A stretch of 64,000 nt of DNA from the NCBI RefSeq assembly GCF_001427145.1, contig NZ_LMGL01000002.1, forward strand, positions 372,001-436,000, written 5' to 3'. Under the pieces are notes generated by a model, which did not search any database, had not been told where the DNA came from, and saw nothing but the letters and a program-made list of their open reading frames with translations. The DNA is from Microbacterium sp. Root166 (GTDB lineage: Bacteria > Actinomycetota > Actinomycetes > Actinomycetales > Microbacteriaceae). Shown in pieces: positions 45,200 through 56,812 of the stretch. The translations under genes and the position numbers were made by a program. Position 1 is the first letter of the stretch; every line of letters begins with the position of its first letter.

Positions 45200-46906
45200 A
45201 TGACCGAGTCACCGTCCGCCGATCCGTTCGCGGATCTCTTCGGCAAGCTCCCGGACCCCCGTTCGCGCGACCTGCGGATGTCCGGCGAGGACGCCGGACG
45301 CGGCACCGCCGGCGGACCCGCGACGGGTTCGGCCGCCACGGACGGCGCACCCGTCTCGCGCCGGGCCGCCCGCGAGGCTGCGCGGCAGTCCACCGGTTCG
45401 ACGCCGGTCACGGACGGCGCGGCTGCGCCGGAAGCCCCACCCGTCTCCTCGGCGGGTGCCTCTGCCGCGGCAGCGCCGGCACAGGCAGCATCGGCTTCCG
45501 CTGCTGCTCAGCACGGCACGTCCGAGCCGGTCGCACCGTACGGGCCCGGTGCCACGGCCGTCAGGGCCGACACGGCTCCCGTCGCGCCGCCCATCGTCGA
45601 CCTGGACGCTGAGGCTGCGCCTGCCTACAGCCGCACCGGCTCCTCGACGAGCTTCGACGACATCCTCGGGCGCCGCGACGAGTCGACCCCGCGAGCGTCG
45701 TCGCAGCCCGCGGCTCCGGCCACGCTCGACGCCCTCTTCACCGGAAGCGTCTCGACGGACGAGATCGGCGCACCGCCGCCCAAGAAGGACAAGCGCCGGC
45801 GACGGATCGGCGGCTGGATCGCCCTGGGCGTCATCCTGCTCCTGCTCGGCGGTGCCGCCGGCGGCGCCTGGTACGCGTGGACGACGTACGAGGACAAGAT
45901 CCGCGAAGTCATGGGCTGGGAAGAGCCCAAGGACTACGAGGCGGGCATGGCCAACGGCGAGGTCTACGTCACGATCGCGCCCGGCGACACGGGCATGCCG
46001 ATCTCGGAGAGCCTCTACGCGGCCGGCGTCACCAAGACCGACGACGCCTTCTACGACTACCTCATCGAGAACGGCGAGAACCCGCCGTTCGTGCCCGGGG
46101 TCTTCAAGCTCCAGAAGCAGATGACGTCCGAGGCGGCGCTGGCCGCTCTGCTGGACCCTGCGAACAAGATGGAGAACACCGCGCAGCTGCGCGAGGGCCT
46201 CACCGTCGACCAGTCGCTTCCGCTGCTCGCGGAGGGCACCGGCATACCGATCGAGGAGTTCCAGGCAGCGGTCGCCGACCCGTCGGTCTACGGCGTGACG
46301 CCCGACCCCGCGGTCGTCGCCGCCGGCGGGCAGCCGCTCGAGGGCTGGCTGTTCCCGGCGACGTACACCTTCAATCCCGACGTCACCCCCCAGCAGGTCA
46401 TCCAGACCCTCGTCGACCGCACGGTGCAGTCGCTGGACGAAGCCGGAGTTCCGGTGGAGGACCGTCAGCGCGTACTCAACGTGGCCTCGATCATCCAGCG
46501 CGAGGCCCGCTACGAGGCCGACATGCAGAAGGTCGCCACGGTGATCGAGAACCGCATGGACCCCAGCAACCAGGAGACCTTCGGGCTGCTCCAGATGGAC
46601 TCGACGGCCCAGTACGGGTACGGCGAGATGCACGACGGCACCGTCAGCTCGTCGGGCGAGGCGCTGGCCGACCCCAATCCGTGGAACACGTACGTCAACG
46701 CCGGTCTGCCCGTCGGGCCGATCTCCAACCCGGGCGACGCGGCGATCGCGGCCGTGATGAACCCGTCGGGCGGCGACTGGATGTACTTCGTCACGGTCAA
46801 CCTCGACACCGGCGAGACTCTGTTCACGACGAACCTGAACGACCACAACCGAGCCGTCGCGCAGTGGCAGGACTGGTGCTCCCAGCACCCGGACTCCGGG
46901 TGCTGA
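45200..46906 (+). CDS. mltG: endolytic murein transglycosylase MltG
   Basis: MltG cuts nascent peptidoglycan strands and is thought to end glycan synthesis. Of 568 residues, the first 200 or so are cytoplasmic and low-complexity (Ala, Ser, Thr, Pro), longer than in E. coli. One helix (about 205-227) anchors the protein and the YceG/LysM-like extracellular domain follows. The catalytic glutamate is E435 in SIIQREARYEADMQKV. The ATG has AGGAG about 10 nt upstream. Its stop overlaps the aroE start by 7 bp. Confidence 0.93.
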   Translation: MTESPSADPFADLFGKLPDPRSRDLRMSGEDAGRGTAGGPATGSAATDGAPVSRRAAREAARQSTGSTPVTDGAAAPEAPPVSSAGASAAAAPAQAASASAAAQHGTSEPVAPYGPGATAVRADTAPVAPPIVDLDAEAAPAYSRTGSSTSFDDILGRRDESTPRASSQPAAPATLDALFTGSVSTDEIGAPPPKKDKRRRRIGGWIALGVILLLLGGAAGGAWYAWTTYEDKIREVMGWEEPKDYEAGMANGEVYVTIAPGDTGMPISESLYAAGVTKTDDAFYDYLIENGENPPFVPGVFKLQKQMTSEAALAALLDPANKMENTAQLREGLTVDQSLPLLAEGTGIPIEEFQAAVADPSVYGVTPDPAVVAAGGQPLEGWLFPATYTFNPDVTPQQVIQTLVDRTVQSLDEAGVPVEDRQRVLNVASIIQREARYEADMQKVATVIENRMDPSNQETFGLLQMDSTAQYGYGEMHDGTVSSSGEALADPNPWNTYVNAGLPVGPISNPGDAAIAAVMNPSGGDWMYFVTVNLDTGETLFTTNLNDHNRAVAQWQDWCSQHPDSGC

Positions 46907-47778
46907 TCCCGCGAGGGGATCGCCTCGCGGTGTGGGGCGATCCGATCTCGCACAGCAGGTCACCGCAGATCCACGCGGCCGCCTACCGCACGCTCGGCTT
47001 CGACTGGTCGTACGGCCGTGCGCAGATGGGTGAAGCCGGCTTCGCCGACGCCCTCGCCCGGCTCGACGCCTCATGGCGGGGGCTCTCGCTGACGATGCCG
47101 CTGAAGACCGTAGCCTTCGCCGCCGCCGCCGACCGCGACCGGCACGCCGAGCTCACCGGCGCCGTGAACACCCTGCTACTCGGTCCCGACGGCCCGCGCG
47201 GCTTCAACACCGACGTCGGGGGCATCGTCCGCGCCCTGGGCGACAGCGGCATCACCGAGACCCCCGCAGCCCGGATCGTCGGCGCGGGCGCGACGGCCAC
47301 CTCGGCCCTCGTCGCGCTGTCGGAGCTCGGCGCCGAGAACGTCGACGTCGTCGCCCGGAGGCCCGAGGCCGCGGCATCCCTCGTCGCACTGGGCCGGATG
47401 CTGGACCTCGACGTGACCGTCTCACCGCTGGCTGCGGAGCCCCGCGCCGACGTCGCTGTGACGATCGCGACCCTTCCCGGCGACGCAGTGCTCGACGGCC
47501 CGGTCGCCGACGCGCTGGCGGCCTCGGGCGGGCTGCTGATGGACGTGGTCTACGGGCACTGGCCCACGACGCTCTCATCGGCCTGGGAGCGCGCCGGGTC
47601 GCCGGCGGTGTCGGGCCTCGGGATGCTGCTGCACCAGGCCCTGCTGCAGGTGCGGGTCTTCGCGACCGGAGATCCCGCCGCAGCCCTGCCGGATGAGTCG
47701 CGCGTCCTCGCCGAGATGCGCCGCGCGCTGGGGGAGCAGTCGCGCGACGTAACCGGCGACGGCGGCGTGGGAGACTAG
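46900..47778 (+). CDS. aroE: shikimate dehydrogenase
   Basis: AroE reduces 3-dehydroshikimate to shikimate, normally with NADPH. The 292-residue protein shows the substrate motif [13 protein letters not shown] (17-29), the catalytic K69 in SLTMPLK, D105 in FNTDVGG and the nucleotide-binding [10 protein letters not shown]. The glycine pattern deviates from the usual GAGGA. The GTG at 46900 overlaps the mltG stop by 7 bp; no other start gives the conserved N-terminus. aroC follows after 4 bp. Confidence 0.92.
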   Translation: MLIPRGDRLAVWGDPISHSRSPQIHAAAYRTLGFDWSYGRAQMGEAGFADALARLDASWRGLSLTMPLKTVAFAAAADRDRHAELTGAVNTLLLGPDGPRGFNTDVGGIVRALGDSGITETPAARIVGAGATATSALVALSELGAENVDVVARRPEAAASLVALGRMLDLDVTVSPLAAEPRADVAVTIATLPGDAVLDGPVADALAASGGLLMDVVYGHWPTTLSSAWERAGSPAVSGLGMLLHQALLQVRVFATGDPAAALPDESRVLAEMRRALGEQSRDVTGDGGVGD

Positions 47779-47782
47779 ACCA

Positions 47783-49012
47783 ATGCTCCGCGTGCTCACG
47801 GCCGGCGAATCCCACGGCCCCGAACTCGTCGCCGTCATGGAGGGTCTGCCTTCGGGTGTCCCTGTGTCGCGTGCCGCGATCCAAGCCGATCTCGCCCGTC
47901 GCAAGCTCGGCTACGGCCGCGGTTCGCGGATGAAGTTCGAAGAGGACGAGCTCACCATCTCGTCCGGCGTCCGCCATGGTCTGTCGCTGGGAAGCCCGAT
48001 CGCGCTGCGCGTCGGCAACACCGAGTGGCCCAAGTGGGTCGAGGTGATGAGCCCCGAGCCCGTCGAGCTGACCGACAAGTCCCGCGGCCGCGGAGCGGCG
48101 CTCACCCGCCCGCGCCCCGGTCACGCCGACCTGGTGGGCATGCAGAAGTACGACTTCGACGAGGCGCGGCCGATCCTCGAGCGCGCGAGCGCGCGCGAGA
48201 CGGCGGCCCGTGTCGCCCTCGGCGCCATCGCGCGAGGGTTCCTCGGCGAGCTCGGCATCCGCCTCGTGAGCCACACGCTGTCGATCGGGCCGGTGCGCGT
48301 GCCCGAGGGCTCGGCGCTGCCGTCGCCCGACGACGTCGACGCGCTCGACGCCGATCCGCTGCGGTGCTTCGACGCGGAGACGAGCGCCCGCATGGTCGCC
48401 GAGGTCGACGAGGCCCGCAAGGACGGCGACACCCTGGGCGGCATCGTCGAGGTCCTCGCATACGGCCTTCCTCCGGGGCTGGGGTCCCACGTGCACTGGG
48501 ACCGGCGCCTGGACGCGAAGCTCGCGCAGGCGATCATGAGCATCCAGGCCATCAAGGGCGTCGAGGTCGGCGACGGCTTCCTCACCACCACGCGCCGTGG
48601 TTCGCAGGCCCACGACGAGCTGCACGCGACGCAGGGCGGCATCACCCGCTCCAGCGACAAGGCAGGCGGAACCGAGGGCGGCATGTCGACCGGCACGGTG
48701 CTGCGCGTGCGCGCGGGCATGAAGCCGATCGCCACGGTCCCCAAGGCGCTGCGCACGGTCGACGTCTCCACCGGCGACACGGCGGCAGCCCACCACCAGC
48801 GCTCCGACGTGTGCGCCGTCCCGGCGGCCGGCGTCGTCGCCGAGGCGATGGTCGCGATCGTGCTCGCCGACGTCGTGCTGGAGAAGTTCGGCGGCGACAG
48901 CGTGCGCGAGACCCGCCGCAACCTCGAGGGCTACCTCGCAGCGATCCCGGAGACGCTGCGCACCGCGACCGCCAGCGACGCTGGCCTCGCCGAGCATGAC
49001 CTCGCCCTCTAG
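47783..49012 (+). CDS. aroC: chorismate synthase
   Basis: AroC converts 5-enolpyruvylshikimate 3-phosphate to chorismate and needs reduced FMN. The 409-residue protein has the family start [14 protein letters not shown], the [22 protein letters not shown] segment (given here only in part), the [15 protein letters not shown] region and the [16 protein letters not shown] motif. ATG 47783 follows GGGAG by 8 nt. It overlaps aroK by 17 bp, the longest overlap in this operon. Confidence 0.95.
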   Translation: MLRVLTAGESHGPELVAVMEGLPSGVPVSRAAIQADLARRKLGYGRGSRMKFEEDELTISSGVRHGLSLGSPIALRVGNTEWPKWVEVMSPEPVELTDKSRGRGAALTRPRPGHADLVGMQKYDFDEARPILERASARETAARVALGAIARGFLGELGIRLVSHTLSIGPVRVPEGSALPSPDDVDALDADPLRCFDAETSARMVAEVDEARKDGDTLGGIVEVLAYGLPPGLGSHVHWDRRLDAKLAQAIMSIQAIKGVEVGDGFLTTTRRGSQAHDELHATQGGITRSSDKAGGTEGGMSTGTVLRVRAGMKPIATVPKALRTVDVSTGDTAAAHHQRSDVCAVPAAGVVAEAMVAIVLADVVLEKFGGDSVRETRRNLEGYLAAIPETLRTATASDAGLAEHDLAL

Positions 49013-49523
49013 CGCCCTCGTCCTCATCGGCCCGATGGGCGCGGGGAAGACCAGCGTCGGCAAGCGGGTGGCGCGTGCCCTGGGGGTGCCGTTCTTCGAC
49101 ACCGACGCGGCCGTCTCCCGCGAGCACGGCCCGATCGAGCGCATCTTCACCGAGCACGGCGAGGCCCGCTTCCGCGAGCTCGAGCGCGCCGCGGTGGCCG
49201 AAGGGCTGGCGACCGGGGGAGTCGTCGCGCTCGGCGGCGGGGCGATCCTCGATGCCGGCACCCGCACCGACCTGGCCGCGCATCGGGTGGTGCTGCTGAC
49301 GGTGGCGCCGCGCGTCGTCGCTGCGCGCGTCCACGACTCGAACCGACCGCTGCTGCAGGACGCCGATCCCGCCGCCCGCTGGTCGGCGATCTACGAACAA
49401 CGGCGACCCCTCTACGAGCAGCTCGCGGATGTGACGTTCGACACGTCCACCGGACCGCTGCAGCACGTCGTCGACGACATCGTGGCGTGGGTGCACGACC
49501 GCGAGAACGAAGGAGCATCATGA
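48996..49523 (+). CDS. aroK: shikimate kinase
   Basis: AroK phosphorylates shikimate at the 3-hydroxyl with ATP. The 175-residue P-loop kinase has Walker [10 protein letters not shown] (12-20), the substrate-binding FFDTD (33-37), EARFRELE and the GGGA glycine loop (GGGAILD). The start is ATG 48996, inside the end of aroC. The stop overlaps the aroB ATG. Confidence 0.94.
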   Translation: MTSPSSALVLIGPMGAGKTSVGKRVARALGVPFFDTDAAVSREHGPIERIFTEHGEARFRELERAAVAEGLATGGVVALGGGAILDAGTRTDLAAHRVVLLTVAPRVVAARVHDSNRPLLQDADPAARWSAIYEQRRPLYEQLADVTFDTSTGPLQHVVDDIVAWVHDRENEGAS

Positions 49524-50596
49524 CCGACGCGACGACCATCACGGTGAGCGGGGACGCCGGTTACGGCATCACGGTCGGCAGCGGCATCCTCGCCGGTCTC
49601 GGCGCCGCTCTGCCGCCCGCTGCCCGCAAGGTGCTGATCATCCACCCGCCCACCCTCGCCGCGCAGGCCGAGGCGCTGCGCACGTCGCTCAGCGCCGACC
49701 GCGAGGTGCTCCTGGCCGAGATCCCCGATGCCGAGCAGGGCAAGCGCATCGAGGTCGCCGCCTTCTGCTGGCAGGTGCTCGGCAAGGCCGACTTCACACG
49801 CACCGACGCCATCGTCGGGTTCGGCGGGGGCGCCGTCACCGACCTCGCCGGCTTCGTCGCGGCGACCTGGCTGCGCGGCGTCGAGATCGTCCAGATCCCC
49901 ACCACGGTGCTCGGCATGGTGGACGCCGCCGTCGGCGGCAAGACCGGCGTCAACACGGCCGAGGGCAAGAACCTGGTGGGTGCGTTCTGGCCGCCCCGGG
50001 CCGTCCTGTGCGACCTCGACCTGCTCGACACGCTGTCGCAGAACGAGCGGGTCGCCGGCTACGCCGAGGTCGTGAAGGCCGGTTTCATCCACGAGCCCGA
50101 GATCCTCGACCTCATCGAGGCCGACCCACAGGCGGCGACCGACTCCCGCAGCGCCGCGTTCCGGCGCACCGTCGAGCTCGCGATCGGCATGAAGGCCGCA
50201 GTGGTCGGCGAGGACTTCCGCGAGGCGGGCCTGCGCGAGATCCTCAACTACGGGCACACGCTCGGTCACGCCATCGAGCACGCCGAGCGCTACCGCTGGC
50301 GCCACGGCGCGGCGATCTCGGTGGGCATGGTCTTCGCCGCCGAGCTGTCGCGCCTGGCGGGGCGGCTTCCGGATGCCGCGGCCCAGCGTCATCGCGACAT
50401 CCTGACGTCGCTCGGCCTGCCGACCACCTACCGGGCGGGCGCCTGGCCGCAGCTGCTGGCGACGATGCAGCGAGACAAGAAGACCCGCGGCGGGATGCTT
50501 CGGTTCATCGTGCTCGACGACATCGCGCGGCCGACGGTCCTGCAGGCGCCGGACGAGTCGCTGCTGTTCGCGGCCTACCAGGAGGTCGCGGGCTGA
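49520..50596 (+). CDS. aroB: 3-dehydroquinate synthase
   Basis: AroB cyclises DAHP to 3-dehydroquinate with NAD and a metal ion. The 358-residue protein shows [19 protein letters not shown], the [20 protein letters not shown] loop, YAEVVKAG and [11 protein letters not shown] (metal ligand histidines). The ATG lies within ATGA, overlapping the aroK stop, with AAGGAG 4 nt upstream. aroE-aroC-aroK-aroB is a single coupled operon; aroQ is separated from it by an MFS gene. Confidence 0.95.
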   Translation: MTDATTITVSGDAGYGITVGSGILAGLGAALPPAARKVLIIHPPTLAAQAEALRTSLSADREVLLAEIPDAEQGKRIEVAAFCWQVLGKADFTRTDAIVGFGGGAVTDLAGFVAATWLRGVEIVQIPTTVLGMVDAAVGGKTGVNTAEGKNLVGAFWPPRAVLCDLDLLDTLSQNERVAGYAEVVKAGFIHEPEILDLIEADPQAATDSRSAAFRRTVELAIGMKAAVVGEDFREAGLREILNYGHTLGHAIEHAERYRWRHGAAISVGMVFAAELSRLAGRLPDAAAQRHRDILTSLGLPTTYRAGAWPQLLATMQRDKKTRGGMLRFIVLDDIARPTVLQAPDESLLFAAYQEVAG

Positions 50597-50651
50597 CGCC
50601 GGTCCCAAGATCACCCCCGGAGGGCGAGACCGTGTCGGGCACGATGTACTC

Positions 50652-52229
50652 GTGACCGACGCATCCACCATGCCGGCCCGCTCGCGGGCGGTGCTGGGCA
50701 CCCTCATCATCGTCGCTGCGGTGGCGAATCTGCCGCTCGCGGTCGCGAACGTCGCACTGCCCGACATCGGGCTGGCGTTCGACGCCTCGCAGACGCAGCT
50801 GAACCTCGTCGCCATCGGCTACTCGCTCGGCCTTGCCGCGTCGGTGCTGTGGCTGGGCGCCGTGGGCGACCGCTACGGGCGCCGGCGCATGCTGCTGATC
50901 GGCATCCTGCTCTCGCTGCCCGCCGGTCTCGTCGCGGCGTTCGCACCATCGGTCGAAGTGCTCATCGCTGCGCGGGTGATCGGCGGCATCGCGGCAGGCA
51001 TGGCCTACCCGACGACGCTCGCCCTCATCACGGCGCTGTGGTCGGGACCGGCCCGCACGCGGTCGATCGCGCTGTGGTCGGCGACCGGCGGCGCCATCTC
51101 GGCGCTCGGACCTCTCATCTCGGGACTCCTGCTGGAGAGCTTCTGGTGGGGCTCGGTGTTCCTCGTCACGATCCCGCTGATCATCGTCGCCGTGCCGCTG
51201 ACCCTCACGTTCATCCCGGCGCACGTCAACGAGGCGACGGAGCCCGTGGACAACCTGGGCGGCGTGCTGTCGGTCGTGCTCGTGGGCGCGCTGATCGTCG
51301 CGATCAACTTCGCGACCGTGCCGAACTCCGAAGTGCTCGTCATCAGCCTCACCGGGCTCACGATCGTGACCCTGATCGCGTTCCTGTGGCGCCAGCGCCG
51401 GGCGGCCAACCCGCTGTACGACCTCGCCGTTGCGAAGCGGCCGATCTTCTGGGTCGCCGCCGTCGCCGGCGTCATCGTCTTCGGATCGCTCATGGGCGCG
51501 ATGTTCATCGGCCAGCAGTTCCTGCAGAACGTGCTCGGCTACTCGACGATCGAGTCCGGCGCAGCGATCCTGCCCGCGGCCATCTTCATGGTGCTCCTCG
51601 CGCCCCGCTCGGCGAAGCTCGTCGAGGCGCGGGGCGCCCGTTTCACGCTGCTGCTCGGCTACATTCCCGTGCTGCTGGGCTTCCTGACGATGTTCCTGCT
51701 GTGGCGCGAGGGATCGTCGTACTGGGCGGTGGCGCTCGGCTATGCACTCATCGGCGCCGGTGTCGGGCTCGCCGGGACGCCCGCGTCCCGATCGCTGACC
51801 GGCGCTGTGCCGGTGCGGCGCGCCGGCATGGCCTCCGGTACGGCCGACCTCCAGCGCGACCTCGGCGGGGCGATCATGCAGTCGATCTTCGGGGCCCTCC
51901 TCACGGCGGGCTACGCCGCCGCGATGGTGAGCGCGATCGGGTCGAGCGCCGAGGCGAAGCAGGTGACGTCGAGCGTGCAGACGCAGCTCACGAAATCGTT
52001 CGCCAGCGCCGAGACGGTCGCGAAGCAGTATCCCCAGTACGCCGACGCGATCACGCAGGCGGCCAAGGAGTCCTTCCTCAACGGACAGGATTGGGCGTAC
52101 GTCGCAGGCATCCTCGCGGTCCTCATCGGGGCGGCGCTGGTGTTCTGGAAGTTCCCGCGCGCGGAGCGCGAGCGCGAGCTGCTCGCGCAGTACCGCTCCG
52201 AGGACGACGCCGTCGAAGCAGCGGACTGA
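50652..52229 (+). CDS. MFS transporter, DHA2-like (about 14 helices)
   Basis: The 525-residue protein has about 14 hydrophobic segments and the MFS loop motif GDRYGRRRMLLIG between helices 2 and 3, plus the drug-exporter type motif C region GLAGTPASRSL. This places it near the DHA2 family of proton-coupled exporters. The substrate is unknown. It sits between aroB and aroQ in the same direction, 55 bp after aroB. Export of an aromatic intermediate is conceivable, but position alone is weak evidence. The start is GTG 50652, with no clear ribosome-binding site. Confidence 0.85.
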   Translation: MTDASTMPARSRAVLGTLIIVAAVANLPLAVANVALPDIGLAFDASQTQLNLVAIGYSLGLAASVLWLGAVGDRYGRRRMLLIGILLSLPAGLVAAFAPSVEVLIAARVIGGIAAGMAYPTTLALITALWSGPARTRSIALWSATGGAISALGPLISGLLLESFWWGSVFLVTIPLIIVAVPLTLTFIPAHVNEATEPVDNLGGVLSVVLVGALIVAINFATVPNSEVLVISLTGLTIVTLIAFLWRQRRAANPLYDLAVAKRPIFWVAAVAGVIVFGSLMGAMFIGQQFLQNVLGYSTIESGAAILPAAIFMVLLAPRSAKLVEARGARFTLLLGYIPVLLGFLTMFLLWREGSSYWAVALGYALIGAGVGLAGTPASRSLTGAVPVRRAGMASGTADLQRDLGGAIMQSIFGALLTAGYAAAMVSAIGSSAEAKQVTSSVQTQLTKSFASAETVAKQYPQYADAITQAAKESFLNGQDWAYVAGILAVLIGAALVFWKFPRAERERELLAQYRSEDDAVEAAD

Positions 52230-52237
52230 CCCGCTGG

Positions 52238-52243
52238 TAGCGT
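52238..52243 (+). promoter_or_regulatory. -10 element that decides the aroQ start
   Basis: TAGCGT ends 7 nt before GTG 52251. The alternative in-frame GTG at 52242 overlaps the hexamer itself and would lie upstream of the transcript, so 52251 is preferred. Confidence 0.6.
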
Positions 52244-52250
52244 GGCGGGC

Positions 52251-52709
52251 GTGACCTCGTCCCGCCGCCTCCTGCTCGTCAACGGCCCCAATCTCAACCT
52301 GCTGGGAACGCGCGAGCCCGAGATCTATGGAGCGCACACCCTCGAGGACGTCGTGAAGCTCGTGTCGGGAACCGCGGCCGGCCTCGGCTTCCAGGTGCGT
52401 GCGGTGCAGAGCAACCATGAGGGCGTGCTCATCGACGCGATCCACGCCGCGCGGGCGGACTGCGTCGGGATCGTCATCAATCCGGGGGGACTCACGCACA
52501 CCTCGGTGGTGCTGCGCGACGCGCTGGCGGGGGTGGCGCTGCCGGTGGCCGAGGTCCACATCTCCGACATCGCCGCGCGCGAGCCCTTCCGGCACCACTC
52601 CCTTGTGGAAGATGTGGCCGTGGTGCACGTGGTCGGCGAGGGCGTGCCGGGCTACGCCACCGCTGTCTCCCGGCTCATCGCGATCATCGACGGGCACGAC
52701 GCCGCCTGA
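52251..52709 (+). CDS. aroQ: 3-dehydroquinate dehydratase, type II
   Basis: AroQ dehydrates 3-dehydroquinate to 3-dehydroshikimate, the step between the aroB and aroE products. The 152-residue protein has the type II motif [17 protein letters not shown] with R21 and Y26, N77 in INPGG and the general acid H103 in EVHISDI. The start at GTG 52251 follows from the -10 position. The gene has its own promoter although it completes the neighbouring aro operon. Confidence 0.95.
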   Translation: MTSSRRLLLVNGPNLNLLGTREPEIYGAHTLEDVVKLVSGTAAGLGFQVRAVQSNHEGVLIDAIHAARADCVGIVINPGGLTHTSVVLRDALAGVALPVAEVHISDIAAREPFRHHSLVEDVAVVHVVGEGVPGYATAVSRLIAIIDGHDAA

Positions 52710-52742
52710 GGCCGGCTCCCAGGCCCGGGGTGCGGCATCCCG

Positions 52743-52748
52743 TAGAAT
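52743..52748 (+). promoter_or_regulatory. -10 element of efp-nusB
   Basis: TAGAAT, 53 nt before the efp ATG. Confidence 0.5.
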
Positions 52749-52801
52749 GCACTGTCGGGCCGCGCTCGCCCACTTCTCCTCACGAACGGAACTCCATCCA
52801 C

Positions 52802-53362
52802 ATGGCATCCACCGCAGACATCAAGAACGGCGTCGTCCTCAACATCGACGGGCAGCTCTGGAGCGTCGTGGAATTCCAGCACGTCAAGCCCGGCAAGGGT
52901 GGCGCGTTCGTCCGCACCAAGCTCAAGAACGTCATGACCGGCAAGGTCGTCGACAAGACGTACAACGCCGGCACCAAGATCGACATCCAGAACGTCGATC
53001 GCCGCGACTTCACCTACCTGTACAACGACGGCGACAACTACGTCTTCATGGACGTCGCCGACTACGACCAGGTCAACGTGCCGGCCGCCACCGTCGGCGA
53101 TGCCGCGAACTTCCTGCTCGAGAACCAGCAGGTCACGATCGCCACCAACAACGGCACGCCGCTCTACGTCGACCTCCCGGCGTCGGTCGTGCTCGAGATC
53201 ACGTACACCGAGCCCGGTCTGCAGGGCGACCGCTCTTCCGCCGGCACCAAGCCCGCGACCGTCGAGACCGGCTACGAGATCCAGGTCCCGCTGTTCGTCG
53301 AGGCCGGCACCAAGGTCAAGGTCGACACCCGCACGGGTGACTACCTCGGCCGCATCTCCTGA
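52802..53362 (+). CDS. efp: elongation factor P
   Basis: EF-P relieves ribosome stalling at polyproline motifs. The 186-residue protein has the three-domain beta layout and K32 at the loop tip ([17 protein letters not shown]), the position that is modified in some bacteria. The C-terminal GDYLGRIS signature is intact. The ribosome-binding site of ATG 52802 is weak. nusB starts 3 bp after the stop. Confidence 0.96.
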   Translation: MASTADIKNGVVLNIDGQLWSVVEFQHVKPGKGGAFVRTKLKNVMTGKVVDKTYNAGTKIDIQNVDRRDFTYLYNDGDNYVFMDVADYDQVNVPAATVGDAANFLLENQQVTIATNNGTPLYVDLPASVVLEITYTEPGLQGDRSSAGTKPATVETGYEIQVPLFVEAGTKVKVDTRTGDYLGRIS

Positions 53363-53365
53363 CCA

Positions 53366-53776
53366 TTGAGCGCTCGTAGCAAGGCGCGCAAGCGCGCCCT
53401 CGACATCCTCTTCCAAGCCGACGTGCGGGGAGAGGACCTCTCCGCGATGCTCGCAGCCGAAGCCAAGCGCGCAGCCGGCGAGCCCGCTCGTGAGGCATCG
53501 TGGCTGTACGCCCGCGAGGTCGTCGACGGCGTGATCGACAATCGTGACGCGATCGACGAGCAGATCACCACCTTCGCCAAGGACTGGTCGCTGGCCCGGA
53601 TGCCCGCGGTCGACCGCGCCGTGCTGCGCATCGCGGTGTGGGAGATCCTCTACAACGACGACGTGCCCGCGGCCGTCGCGATCGACGAGGCCGTCGAGCT
53701 CGCCAAGGAGTTCTCGACCGACGACTCCGGCTCGTTCGTCCACGGAGTCCTCGCCCGCATCGCGCGCGCCTCCTGA
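53366..53776 (+). CDS. nusB: transcription antitermination protein NusB
   Basis: NusB with NusE binds boxA of rRNA transcripts and prevents premature termination. The 136-residue all-helical protein starts SARSKARKRALDILFQADVRG and keeps FAKDWSLARMPAVDRAVLRIAVWEI-type family residues. The start is TTG 53366, rare but only 3 bp after efp; no ATG or GTG gives the conserved N-terminus. It is coupled to efp. Confidence 0.93.
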   Translation: MSARSKARKRALDILFQADVRGEDLSAMLAAEAKRAAGEPAREASWLYAREVVDGVIDNRDAIDEQITTFAKDWSLARMPAVDRAVLRIAVWEILYNDDVPAAVAIDEAVELAKEFSTDDSGSFVHGVLARIARAS

Positions 53777-53787
53777 CCTCGGGGCGA

Positions 53788-56739
<2,952 letters not shown>

Positions 56740-56787
56740 CACGGTCGCGCCCGGCCCGGCGCGCCCGGGGCCGCCCGGAGGCTCTCG

Positions 56788-56793
56788 TAGACT
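56788..56793 (+). promoter_or_regulatory. -10 element of the MBL-Rieske gene
   Basis: TAGACT, 19 nt before the ATG; GAAGGAG lies in the short leader. Confidence 0.5.
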
Positions 56794-56812
56794 TGCTGAG
56801 GAAGGAGCGACC

